Shown here in pieces: positions 6,527 to 15,239 of a DNA stretch of 64,000 nucleotides (its first letter is position 1; each line of letters begins with the position of its first letter). The stretch spans positions 248,001 through 312,000 of the forward strand of contig NZ_JAPFQI010000002.1 in NCBI RefSeq assembly GCF_026183895.1. Reading direction: 5' to 3'. Below the pieces are notes generated by a model. It saw only the letters and a list, made by a program, of their open reading frames with translations, made no database searches and was not told the origin of the DNA. Source of the DNA: Sabulicella glaciei (GTDB lineage: Bacteria > Pseudomonadota > Alphaproteobacteria > Acetobacterales > Acetobacteraceae). Made by a program: the position numbers and the translations under genes.

Positions 6527-8380
6527 ATGGAAGGCGGTACGTCAGAGATGGTCGCAGCCGCGGGGCGGGTCTACTACACCATGCCCTTTTACCTGGGGCT
6601 TGGCGTCATCCTCCTCTACGCCTGGCATCGCTTCGACGAGCCCTCCTTTCCCAGGGACGAGGCGCTTCCAAGTGAGGTCGTTCCTCTACGCTACCTTTTC
6701 CTCCGGCCCGCCTATGTGCGCGCGCGCCTCGTCTACGTCACGATCTCCTGCACTCTGTACTTCCTGCTCGTTCTTGCGGGGCGGCCCATCCTTGATGCGC
6801 TTGGCATCGGCGCGGCACAGTTTCCACCCGCCGCCTGGCCGCTCACCATCGCCCTTTTGATGGTCGGCGTGCTGCCCAATCCCAACATGAAGTGGCTCAA
6901 CTCCGCCGAAGACCGTCTGCGGCGCCATGTGCACGCCTGGTTCCTCGTGCCCGACGGCGTGAAGGAAACCATCGCCGTCCTGCAGGACGCCGCTTACACG
7001 CCGCCGCAGGCGCAACTCGAGGCCGTGAAGGAGCCGCTGCGCAGCCGAATCCGCGAGGGGCTCGCACTGCCGCGCACTGAATTGCGCTACCGCTGGGCCC
7101 GCGCGTCCATGCTGATGGAGGCGATCCACCAGATCGGCAACGGCGCGCCGCACCCGCTCGCCTCCGCTGGCTTCCAGGCCTTCCAGGAGGACCTCGTCGC
7201 TCTCCGCCAAAGGTATCGCGCGCTGCGCTCCGACATCGATACAAGTTTCGCGAGCCCACCCAGCGAGGAAGTCGAAACGGCACTCAGGGAGCAGGTCGAC
7301 GGGCTGTTGCAACGCATCTACGCCTATCTGAGCTGGGGCGTGCGGCACCAGGCACAAAGCGATCGGATCGTCTTCGCCAAGCTGGTCGAGTGTGGCTTCC
7401 GGGTGCCCGTGGTGGATCAGGGACGCCGCAGCTTCGACGTCATCGCGCCCGCCCTGCTGCTGGTCATGGCGCTGGTCTTCGTGATGAACTGGATCATCGA
7501 CGCGACGTCCCCCCAGTGGGCCGTCAGCGCTCTCGCCAGCACCGTTGCGGCCGGCCTCATGTACGGCGGCTCCTCGTTGATCGTGCTGCGCCGGCGCGCC
7601 CAGATGATCGAGGCCACGACCTGGGACCCAGCTTCGCCGCGCTCCCTTGTCGGACTGGCTTGGCGCGCGGGCTTGGCGACCTGGGCCGTCATCGTCGCCG
7701 TCACGGTGTTCTTCGGGTTCGAAGCTGCAGTGAACTCGCTCACTGGATTGTGGAGTGCGGCGGTCCGCGGGAGCGATCTCGACGAAGCGGCCCTTTGGTT
7801 CCCGTCTCGCGTCGCCACAGCCGCTCCCTGGTTTCTCGTGGGGGCGAGCTTCAGCGTGCTCCTGGCTTCCCGTCTGGATGGCGACGTGCGGCGGGTGACG
7901 CTCGCCGACCGCGCGCGCGACGCGGCGGTGGCCGGCATCGGCCTCGCACTGGCGGTCGTCGCCGCATCGATCATTCAGGAGGGATTGGAGGCCGCGATCC
8001 GGGGAGCGCCCTCGCCGGCGACGGTGGAGCCATTCCTGTTGCCGGGCACGATTGGGCTCCTGGTGGGCGGCATCATGGGTTTTGTGCTGCCCAAGGCCTT
8101 CCGGCGGGAAATCATGCGGCCCGCGCGCACGCAGGCGCGCCTTGCGCTGCGGGAACTCATGGACCGCGCGAAGCAGAGGCTTGGGGAGGACGCTGAGGCT
8201 TGGGCGTTCACGCGGCCCGAGGAAGACACCGACATCCGCATCACGCCGGCCGAGGCGCTGCGCTACCGCAGCCACGCCACGGGCGTCTGGGCGCTGCTCG
8301 ACCAAGTGGCCGCCGCGCGCGGGTCAAACTGGCAGCCAAGTGCCGCCGCCGTGATCGATGGGGGCCGCAAGGCAGGCTGA
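6527..8380 (+). CDS. Polytopic membrane protein of unknown function, coupled to the maturase gene
   Basis: About 617 aa. I place the start at ATG 6527, six bases after GGGAGGG. An in-frame TTG at 6482 would overlap the maturase stop. Three membrane segments lie at the N-terminal side (FYLGLGVILLYAW; VYVTISCTLYFLLVLAG; WPLTIALLMVGVLPNP). A soluble, mostly helical domain of about 250 residues follows, then six more segments from about residue 305 (PALLLVMALVFVMNW to PGTIGLLVGGIMGFVLP), and a charged cytosolic tail. I recognise no family, ATPase motif or peptidase motif. Gene order suggests a role with the modified peptide, such as transport, sensing or immunity. GrrM loci are often accompanied by a substrate-binding protein (GrrP), which is absent here. 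Confidence 0.75.
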   Translation: MEGGTSEMVAAAGRVYYTMPFYLGLGVILLYAWHRFDEPSFPRDEALPSEVVPLRYLFLRPAYVRARLVYVTISCTLYFLLVLAGRPILDALGIGAAQFPPAAWPLTIALLMVGVLPNPNMKWLNSAEDRLRRHVHAWFLVPDGVKETIAVLQDAAYTPPQAQLEAVKEPLRSRIREGLALPRTELRYRWARASMLMEAIHQIGNGAPHPLASAGFQAFQEDLVALRQRYRALRSDIDTSFASPPSEEVETALREQVDGLLQRIYAYLSWGVRHQAQSDRIVFAKLVECGFRVPVVDQGRRSFDVIAPALLLVMALVFVMNWIIDATSPQWAVSALASTVAAGLMYGGSSLIVLRRRAQMIEATTWDPASPRSLVGLAWRAGLATWAVIVAVTVFFGFEAAVNSLTGLWSAAVRGSDLDEAALWFPSRVATAAPWFLVGASFSVLLASRLDGDVRRVTLADRARDAAVAGIGLALAVVAASIIQEGLEAAIRGAPSPATVEPFLLPGTIGLLVGGIMGFVLPKAFRREIMRPARTQARLALRELMDRAKQRLGEDAEAWAFTRPEEDTDIRITPAEALRYRSHATGVWALLDQVAAARGSNWQPSAAAVIDGGRKAG

Positions 8381-8423
8381 GGCGCCGATCGTCGCTGCCG
8401 GGCGGCAGGGCCCGGATGCGCAC

Positions 8424-8963
8424 TTACCCCTGCGCTGCCGCGTGAAGGGCGTCCAGGGCCGCGGCGAGGCCGCGCAGGGAGACAGGAAACGACACGACCT
8501 GCGCATCGGCGTCGCGGAAGTCGAGCTTCGCAGCCTCCGTCCGGCGTGCCAGCGCAGCGGCCTCGTTCTGCGGCAACTGGGCACTGGCAAAGCAGCCACG
8601 CGGCGTGCAGCGGCGGAAGGCAAGGGCCAGGGCTGGTTGGTCGTCAAGCAGGAGCCGCGCCGGCTCGGTGACGGTGATGTTGGTTCCGACCTGGATGGTG
8701 ACCGCGACTTGGCCCGGCGCCGCGCCGCGGGCCGTCAGATAGGCCAGGGGCTGGCCGCGCTGGTCCTGGATCGTCTGGGCGACCTCGCAGCGTCGCTCGC
8801 CGCCCGCCGGCAGCTCACAGCGCAGCACCCAGTCGCCGTAGGAGGCGGTGGTGCGGTCGGGGCGCGGGGCGGCCGTGCCCTCCTGCGCCTGCGCCGCAAG
8901 CGGCGCGCAGGCCAGGGCTCCCAGCAACGCGAGGGCAACTGCGCGGGTGGTCGCTCGGGGCAT
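8424..8963 (-). CDS. Invasion-associated locus B (IalB) family periplasmic protein
   Basis: About 179 aa from ATG 8963 (a second ATG at 8978 is possible; GGAGAG suits 8963). A signal peptide (AVALALLGALACAPLAAQAQ) precedes the IalB domain: Y-G-D-W-V-L-R-C-E near residue 43, a second cysteine in R-R-C-E-V-A-Q, and the pair R-R-C-T-P-R-G-C-F-A late in the domain. The four cysteines could form the two disulfides expected in a periplasmic beta-sandwich. IalB was named in Bartonella for a role in erythrocyte invasion; in free-living Alphaproteobacteria its function is unknown. It is the last gene of the autotransporter operon, 12 nt after that gene, which suggests that it serves the cell envelope with it. 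Confidence 0.88.
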   Translation of the reverse strand: MPRATTRAVALALLGALACAPLAAQAQEGTAAPRPDRTTASYGDWVLRCELPAGGERRCEVAQTIQDQRGQPLAYLTARGAAPGQVAVTIQVGTNITVTEPARLLLDDQPALALAFRRCTPRGCFASAQLPQNEAAALARRTEAAKLDFRDADAQVVSFPVSLRGLAAALDALHAAAQG

Positions 8964-8990
8964 CGACAGACTCTCCATGTCGTGACTCGC

Positions 8991-11900
8991 TCAGAATCGG
9001 TAGGCCAGCCGCCCGACGCCGGTGTGGGAGGCGAAGCGGTCCCCGACCCTCGCCGTGTACTGTACACGGAAGTCCCAGTTGCTGGTGCTCAGCAGGTCGA
9101 TGCCGACCGTGACCTGGCCCAGCACATCGGGGATGGGGGTGGCGGCCCGGAAGCCCAGGCTGGCCGGCTGCCCCGCGAAGCGCGCGGTGGCCGCCCAGTC
9201 ATTGTTGGCGGACAGCTCGATGCCGGCACTCGCGAAGGGGCGCAGCACGACACCCTCGCGGAGCCGGATGCGGGCGCCGGCCTCGATGCCGGGAACGGCC
9301 GTCAGGGTGGTCCCCCCCTCGCGCCGCACGGCGAGGTTGAAGGGCGAAGCGCCCGTTTCCGTGTAGACGCCCGCGCGCACATGGCTCAGGTGCAGGTCCA
9401 GCCGCGGCTGGAGGTACCACCCGGCCAGCCTTCCCTCGGGCCCGGCCGCGAAGGGGATGGTGTAGGCGAGCCGCCCATGCGCGCCCGCATGCCAGGCTTC
9501 GGGCTTGGCGCGGGCGGAAGACCGGAAGGAGCCCACCTCGATCAGGCGCCGGCTGTCATACCAGCCATAGCCGAGGTCGAGCGCACCCACGACCTGCCAT
9601 GGCCCGTTCTGGTAGCGCAGCGTGGCGCCGAGCAGCAGGCTGTCGCCGATGACCTTGGAACTGGCGGCCTCGCCGCGGAACACGCTGCTTTCATAGGCCA
9701 GGGAGCCGCCGAGGAACCAGTTGGGTGCGATCTGGCGCTGTCCGCCTGCCTGGAAGGTCCAGGCGCTGGTGCGATAGCCCAGCGCCCCGCTTGTGCCGCT
9801 CTGGTCGGTATGGCTGCCAAAGAACCGCGCCCAGGCGCAGCTCGCCTCGCTTTCGGTGATGCCCGCACCCCGAAAGGAAGGGCACTCGTTGAACATGTTG
9901 GAAACGAAGCCGTGGCTCGAGCTGTAGCGGAAGGCGGCGATCGCACCCACCGTCTGCCCCGACAGGCTCGCGAGCGCCTTTCCGTAGCCCGTGCGGTCCC
10001 GCACGCCGGCAAGCGCCGTGAACCCGGCATCGAAGCTCGCCCCGCCATTCCAAAGGTCCTGCAGATGGGCCGCCACCCGTCGCTGGTTGCTCCCCAGCGA
10101 CGCGGCGGCCGCCTGGAACTCCGCCACGGGCTGCACCTGCAGGCTGTTGCCCGCTTGCCGGGTGTCGAAGCGGAACAGGTGGGTGCGTGTTGCCGAGAGA
10201 TCCGGCCGCAATTCCAGCCCATCCGTCGCGCTCACCACCGTCACCGCCCGGTTGGCGACCAGCAGGGGACGCACCTCCACGGTTCCGGAAAGCGCCGCGC
10301 GCCCCTGAACCAGCAGGTGATCCGAGCGTCCCGCGCCATGGTTCGTTTCCAGCACGAGGCCCCCCGTGGGATCCTGCACGAGGTTGCCGCTCAGCACCGT
10401 CTGGCCGACCAGGCCGGTGCCGCCGACATGGAGCGCCCCGGCGTTGCGGAACGTGCCGCCGCTGAGCTGTACCCTCGTGGGCGCTGAAACTACGCCGCCC
10501 GGCTGGTTGTCGATGCTGCCGCCCGCGCCATCGTTGAAGACGATGTCGCCCAGGATGCGGCCTGTGTTGGTGACGGAGGTGTTGCCTGACGGGGAGTCCG
10601 TCAGGATCGCGATACCGCTGGAATCGCTGCGCCCGATCACGCCGGCATTGGTGATCCGGTTCGCCGTGCCGCCCAGCAGCCGGATGGCTGCCGCGTCTTC
10701 CTGTCCGGGCGCTTGGCCAGTTGGCGAGTTGGGCAAGCCGCCCCTTACCAGCGATGCCTGATCGATCGAGATCACGATGGGGCCGGAGGCCGTGCCGTCG
10801 CTCTGGGCCAGGATGCCTGCCGACCCCAACCCATCCGCCGTCACCTGGCTGGCGGTCAGGGAGACCGTCACGGCGCCGCCACTGCCACTGCCGCCTGCCG
10901 TGCCGCGCGCCTGCACGTTGACCGCAGTCCCGCCGGGGACGTTATAGTTCACCAGCCCGCCGCCGCCGCCGATGCTCTGGGCGAAGATCGCGGGGGCAAA
11001 ATTGCCCGTGGTCGCGACGACCGCATTGCGCGCGGTGACGGTCGTCGCGCCGCCATTGCCGGCGTTCGACTTGACGGCGAAGGCGGTGCCCGCTTCGTAG
11101 CGGCTCACCGCGGACACATCCCCGGCAAAGCCACCGCCGCCGCCGATGCTCTGGGCGATGATTCCGTGAGCGCCATCGCCGCTCGTCCGGATCGCGCTGC
11201 CGGGTTGCAGGGTGATGGAAACGTTGCCGCCGTCACCAGTGGCCCCCCCGGGGCCGCCATTGCCGCCCGCCGGGAGATTGACGCGGCCCCCGATGGCCAT
11301 GCCGCCACCGCCGCCGACCGACTGCGCGAGGATGCCATGGGCGTCGAGGCCCGATGTCGTGATGGGTCCGCTCGTGGTCACCTGCACAGGGCCGCCATTC
11401 CCGGCCACGCCGTCCTGGCCGCCGATCGTCAGGTTGAAGCCGTGGATGTCGCCGGTGCGCCCCTGCGGGTTCACGATGATCTTGGAAGGGTCGAAGGTCT
11501 GATCGGTGGTCATCGTTCGCGCCAGGCCGCCGCCGCCGCCGACGCTCTGCGCGACAATGGCGATGCCGTGCTTGCCGGTCGTCGTGACCGTGCTGCCACC
11601 GTCGCCCGTGGAAATGTTGACGGCACCACCATGGCCTCCGCCGCCGCCATTGCCGCCGATGCCGACCGACACGCTTTGCAGCGAACCGCTGACCGTGCCG
11701 GCCAGCGACCCCTCGCCTCCGCCGCCGCCGGCGCTCTGGGCGAAGATGCCGAACGCCGCGACGCCCTGGGTCAGGATCGTGCCGCCCGCCGCATTGACCA
11801 CCGTGACAGTCCCGCCGTCGCCGCCCCCGCCGCCCCGTCCGCCGATGCCGATCGCGGTCTGCACCGGCGTGTCGCTGTTCGCCTTGCTGGTGGAGGAGGC

Positions 11901-14900
11901 GCCGCCCGCGCTGCCGCCGCCGCCGCCGACGCTCTGCGCATAGATGCCGTCGGACTGGGCGCCAAAGGTGGCGATCGAGCCGGTGTTGGTCGCATTGACC
12001 GCGCCACCACTGCCAGCGGCGCCGCCACTGCCGCCGACGGAGACGGAGACGTTGATCTTGACGCTGGTCCCGCTCTCGGCCGCGCCGGCCTGCGGCTGGT
12101 CGAAGATGTTGCGCAGCTGGTCGAAGGTGGCATTCAGCTGCTGGCCGATCTGGCCGATCCGCAGGATGCCGTCGCCCAGGTTCTGGATATCCTGTGTGAT
12201 GCCCAGTCCGCCCGAGAGCGTGTTGAACAGCGACGTCGCGTTCGACACGGGTGTCACCCCTCCGGCTGTGGCTCCGCCCTTGCCCGCCTTGCCACCACCG
12301 CCGCCGACGCTCTGCACCGACAGGCCGATCGCATCGGTGCCGCGGGTGACGATGCTGCCCGTGTTGCGAACCGTGGCGGTGTTGCCGTCATTGCCGGCGC
12401 CGCCCCTGCCGCCGACGCCCACCGCCACCGACAGGTTGCCGCCATTGGCCGTCGCGGTCCCGCCCCCAGCGGCACCGCCGCCGCCGCCCACGCTCTGCGC
12501 GAACACGCCGTCGGCGCCGTCGCCGCGCGTGGTGATGGCGCCGCTGTTGAGGAGGCTGACCGTGCCGGCGTGGCCGCCGGTGCCGCCGCTTCCGCCCACC
12601 GCGACTGTGGTGCTGAAGCTGCCTTTCGCATCACCTGCCGAGGCGGAAGCGTCGCCCCCGCCGCCGGCGCCGCCGCCGCCGCCGACGCTCTGCGCGAACA
12701 CGCCATAGGCGTCCTGCCCCAGCGTCACCACCAGGCCGGAATTGGTGATGGACACCGCACCACCCGTGCCGCCGCTCCCGCCCTTGCCGCCGACCGCCAC
12801 GGAGACCGAGACCGACAGGCCGCCTTGGGGACCGTTCGAGTAGGAGGCGGCCGTGCTGTCCCCGCCGGCGCCGCCGCCGCCGCCGATGCTCTGCGCAATC
12901 ACGCCGAAGGCACCATGCCCGGCCGTGGTGATCAGGCCGGAATTGTCGAGCGTGACGGTGCCCGCGGTGTTGCCGGCGCCACCTTGGCCGCCCGTGGCGA
13001 CCGAGATGGAGACCGCCGGCACCTCCTTGGAGGGCGCGAAGTCCACCGCGCGCGCTGCCGCCGCCCCGCCGCTGCCGCCACCCCCGCCGATGCTTTGCAG
13101 GAACACGCCGGGGGCGTCGGAGCCGTAGGTGGTGATTTGCCCCGAATTGGTGAGGGAAACGTCGCCGGCCGGGCCGCCGCCGCCGCCCCGCCCACCGACC
13201 GCCACCGCCGCGGTCGGCAGCACGCCGACGTTGAAGGTGAAGGCCGCCCCGCCCTTGCCGCCGCCGCCGCCGATGCTTTGCGCCTGCACGCCGGCGGCGT
13301 GGCTGCCGTAGCTGGTGATCAGTGCCGCGTTGTTGACGGTCACCGCGCCGCCGCGGCCGCCGCCACCGGAATCGCCGCCGATCGCCATGGCCACGAAGGC
13401 CGAGCCCTCGATGGACGCGCTGCCGCCATGGCCGCCGGAGCCGCCGATGCTTTGCGCCAGGATGCCCGCGCCGCCCAGCGCATTGGTGGAGGCGAACACG
13501 CCGGCTTGCGAGGTGAGGGAGTTCGATGCGCCGCGCCCGAGGTCGATCTGGACGGCGCCGCCATCGCCGCCCAGCCCGCCATTGCCTCCTATGGCGATCC
13601 CTACGCCGATGGCCACGCCCACCGTGTCGCCGCCCGACCCACCGCCGCCGCCGACGCTCTGCGCCAGCACCGCCACGGCGCTGCGACCAGTCGCGACGAC
13701 CGACCCGTTCGGCGCGGAGATGCCGACCGGGCCGCCATCGCCGCCCGGAGCGCCGGCACCGCCTTGCGTGTTGAAACTGGCCTGGCCGCCATTCCCGCCG
13801 CCGCCGCCGATGCTTTGCACCAGTGCCCCGTGGGCGAAGTTGCCGGAGGTGCGGATCGTCCCTGTGCTTGTCGCATCACCGAGCACCAGGCGTGCGCTGC
13901 CTCCCGCGCCGGCGAAGCCGCCGCCGCCGGCGTCGCCCTCGATGGCGCTGGCATCCGCGCCCAGGCCGCCGCTGCCGCCATTGGCCTGCACCAGCACGCC
14001 ATGACCGCCGGCCGGGCCCACGGGGTTCGGGTCGTTGTACGTCACCGCTCCGAGGATGGTGGCGCCCGCCCCACCGCCGGCCCCGCCATTGCCGCCGCTG
14101 CCACCCTCCTCGTCGGTCCCGTAGACGGTCTTGCCGCCATTGCCCCCGTCGCCGCCATTGGCGGACACGCTGATGCCGCTGCCGGGCGGCAGGCCCGGGG
14201 CGAGACTGACCGTGACCGTGCCGCCGCTCAGCGTCACGGCCGCCTGGCCACCATTGCCGCCGACACCACCGTCGCCACCAATGGCCGTGGTGAAGCTCGT
14301 ATAGGCGATTCCGCCATCGCCCCCGTTGCCTCCTCGCGCTTGCACGAGCAGCCCGGTTTGCGAGGTGACCACGGTGCCGCCGTTCCACTGCAGCGCTGCC
14401 GCCCCGGCGGAGCCGCCTGCACCGGCTGTGCCGCCCGTGGTGTCGTCGAACAGCCACGCCGTATTGTCGAGGCCGTCGCCGCCATTGCCGCCCCTGCCTC
14501 CGATCGAAGCCACCCGCACGCCGATGTTGAAGGCTTGCACGGAGCCATCGGCAACCACGTCGAGGGAGCCGCCGGCAGCGCCGGCTCCGCCCCAGCCCGC
14601 CTGCTTGCTGTAGGCCCCTGCATCAGTCGAATCGCCGCCTCGCCCGCCCTGGCCGCCGATCGAGATCGCGACCAGCCCGTCGCTCGCGGGCGTGCCGCGG
14701 TCGGGAAGGAAGTTCGCGTTGAACCGGACCGTGATGCTGCCTCCGCTTCCGCCGGAAGCACCTTGCCCACCCGAGTCGCTGGAGCGGCCGCCTTGCCCTC
14801 CGCTGCCGCCATTCCCCCCGGCGCTGAGGTAGTTGGCCCCGACCGTCATGTCCGGATTGGAGGTGGGAGGACGGCCGCCGATGATCGTGAGCCGTTCGTT

Positions 14901-15239
14901 CGTGCTGGTGATCTGGGGGCCGGCCTGGCCGGGACTGCCGGGCTGGCCGGATTGGTCACTGGCGCCGGCTGCCCCGTCGCACCCCGCCGTGGCGTTCGGC
15001 GGGTTGTAGGACGGGAGGTAGTAGGGGGTCTGCGGCGGATAGTTGCTGAATGTCCGATCCGAGTAGTTCTCCTGGATCGGCGGCGCAGGCGCAGGGTTGG
15101 CGCTGGAATTGCACTGTGCCTGGGCTTGCGCGGCTGCCGGCCAGACGACGTGGCCGAGGTTGCACGCGCCGAGCACGAGCGTGACCCGGATGCAAAGATT
15201 GGCCCGGCCGAATTCGGTTCGCCTGGATGCAAGGATCAC
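8991..15239 (-). CDS. Giant glycine-rich autotransporter (type Va) with C-terminal beta-barrel
   Basis: 2082 aa. The N-terminal signal peptide is long (R-V-T-L-V-L-G-A-C-N-L-G-H-V-V-W then AAAQAQAQ). The passenger (about 90-1750) is a glycine-rich array in which A-Q-S-(I/V)-G-G-G-G-G recurs about 15 times, as expected for a right-handed beta-helix with stacked turns. The last roughly 280 residues form the autotransporter barrel: W-A-R-F-F-G-S-H near 1800, many alternating strands, and a terminal V-G-R-L-A-Y-R-F ending in aromatic Phe for BAM recognition. The start is a GTG overlapping the upstream oxidoreductase stop (GTGA). Its role is most likely surface adhesion or biofilm; no protease or lipase motif is seen. 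Confidence 0.92.
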   Translation of the reverse strand: MILASRRTEFGRANLCIRVTLVLGACNLGHVVWPAAAQAQAQCNSSANPAPAPPIQENYSDRTFSNYPPQTPYYLPSYNPPNATAGCDGAAGASDQSGQPGSPGQAGPQITSTNERLTIIGGRPPTSNPDMTVGANYLSAGGNGGSGGQGGRSSDSGGQGASGGSGGSITVRFNANFLPDRGTPASDGLVAISIGGQGGRGGDSTDAGAYSKQAGWGGAGAAGGSLDVVADGSVQAFNIGVRVASIGGRGGNGGDGLDNTAWLFDDTTGGTAGAGGSAGAAALQWNGGTVVTSQTGLLVQARGGNGGDGGIAYTSFTTAIGGDGGVGGNGGQAAVTLSGGTVTVSLAPGLPPGSGISVSANGGDGGNGGKTVYGTDEEGGSGGNGGAGGGAGATILGAVTYNDPNPVGPAGGHGVLVQANGGSGGLGADASAIEGDAGGGGFAGAGGSARLVLGDATSTGTIRTSGNFAHGALVQSIGGGGGNGGQASFNTQGGAGAPGGDGGPVGISAPNGSVVATGRSAVAVLAQSVGGGGGSGGDTVGVAIGVGIAIGGNGGLGGDGGAVQIDLGRGASNSLTSQAGVFASTNALGGAGILAQSIGGSGGHGGSASIEGSAFVAMAIGGDSGGGGRGGAVTVNNAALITSYGSHAAGVQAQSIGGGGGKGGAAFTFNVGVLPTAAVAVGGRGGGGGPAGDVSLTNSGQITTYGSDAPGVFLQSIGGGGGSGGAAAARAVDFAPSKEVPAVSISVATGGQGGAGNTAGTVTLDNSGLITTAGHGAFGVIAQSIGGGGGAGGDSTAASYSNGPQGGLSVSVSVAVGGKGGSGGTGGAVSITNSGLVVTLGQDAYGVFAQSVGGGGGAGGGGDASASAGDAKGSFSTTVAVGGSGGTGGHAGTVSLLNSGAITTRGDGADGVFAQSVGGGGGAAGGGTATANGGNLSVAVGVGGRGGAGNDGNTATVRNTGSIVTRGTDAIGLSVQSVGGGGGKAGKGGATAGGVTPVSNATSLFNTLSGGLGITQDIQNLGDGILRIGQIGQQLNATFDQLRNIFDQPQAGAAESGTSVKINVSVSVGGSGGAAGSGGAVNATNTGSIATFGAQSDGIYAQSVGGGGGSAGGASSTSKANSDTPVQTAIGIGGRGGGGGDGGTVTVVNAAGGTILTQGVAAFGIFAQSAGGGGGEGSLAGTVSGSLQSVSVGIGGNGGGGGHGGAVNISTGDGGSTVTTTGKHGIAIVAQSVGGGGGLARTMTTDQTFDPSKIIVNPQGRTGDIHGFNLTIGGQDGVAGNGGPVQVTTSGPITTSGLDAHGILAQSVGGGGGMAIGGRVNLPAGGNGGPGGATGDGGNVSITLQPGSAIRTSGDGAHGIIAQSIGGGGGFAGDVSAVSRYEAGTAFAVKSNAGNGGATTVTARNAVVATTGNFAPAIFAQSIGGGGGLVNYNVPGGTAVNVQARGTAGGSGSGGAVTVSLTASQVTADGLGSAGILAQSDGTASGPIVISIDQASLVRGGLPNSPTGQAPGQEDAAAIRLLGGTANRITNAGVIGRSDSSGIAILTDSPSGNTSVTNTGRILGDIVFNDGAGGSIDNQPGGVVSAPTRVQLSGGTFRNAGALHVGGTGLVGQTVLSGNLVQDPTGGLVLETNHGAGRSDHLLVQGRAALSGTVEVRPLLVANRAVTVVSATDGLELRPDLSATRTHLFRFDTRQAGNSLQVQPVAEFQAAAASLGSNQRRVAAHLQDLWNGGASFDAGFTALAGVRDRTGYGKALASLSGQTVGAIAAFRYSSSHGFVSNMFNECPSFRGAGITESEASCAWARFFGSHTDQSGTSGALGYRTSAWTFQAGGQRQIAPNWFLGGSLAYESSVFRGEAASSKVIGDSLLLGATLRYQNGPWQVVGALDLGYGWYDSRRLIEVGSFRSSARAKPEAWHAGAHGRLAYTIPFAAGPEGRLAGWYLQPRLDLHLSHVRAGVYTETGASPFNLAVRREGGTTLTAVPGIEAGARIRLREGVVLRPFASAGIELSANNDWAATARFAGQPASLGFRAATPIPDVLGQVTVGIDLLSTSNWDFRVQYTARVGDRFASHTGVGRLAYRF
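10950..13830 (-). repeat. Tandem coding repeats in the autotransporter passenger
   Basis: The coding strand repeats a unit of roughly 55-70 codons built around A-Q-S-(I/V)-G-G-G-G-G-x-G-G, preceded by a short strand pattern of the type G-x-x-A-x-G-V/I-x-A and a T-x-x-N-S/T-G motif. About 15 copies of the core occur; flanking residues vary, so the array is divergent and not recently duplicated. One unit is interrupted by a helical insert (about 12070-12255). The GCC/GCCG-rich complement explains the long antisense open frame. Confidence 0.85.

Noticed and set aside
8991-15239. CRISPR or short tandem DNA repeats suggested by the repeating GCCGCCGCC pattern
   Set aside because: The repeats are coding, diverged, in frame, and encode the A-Q-S-I-G-G-G-G-G cores; there are no uniform repeats with unique spacers.
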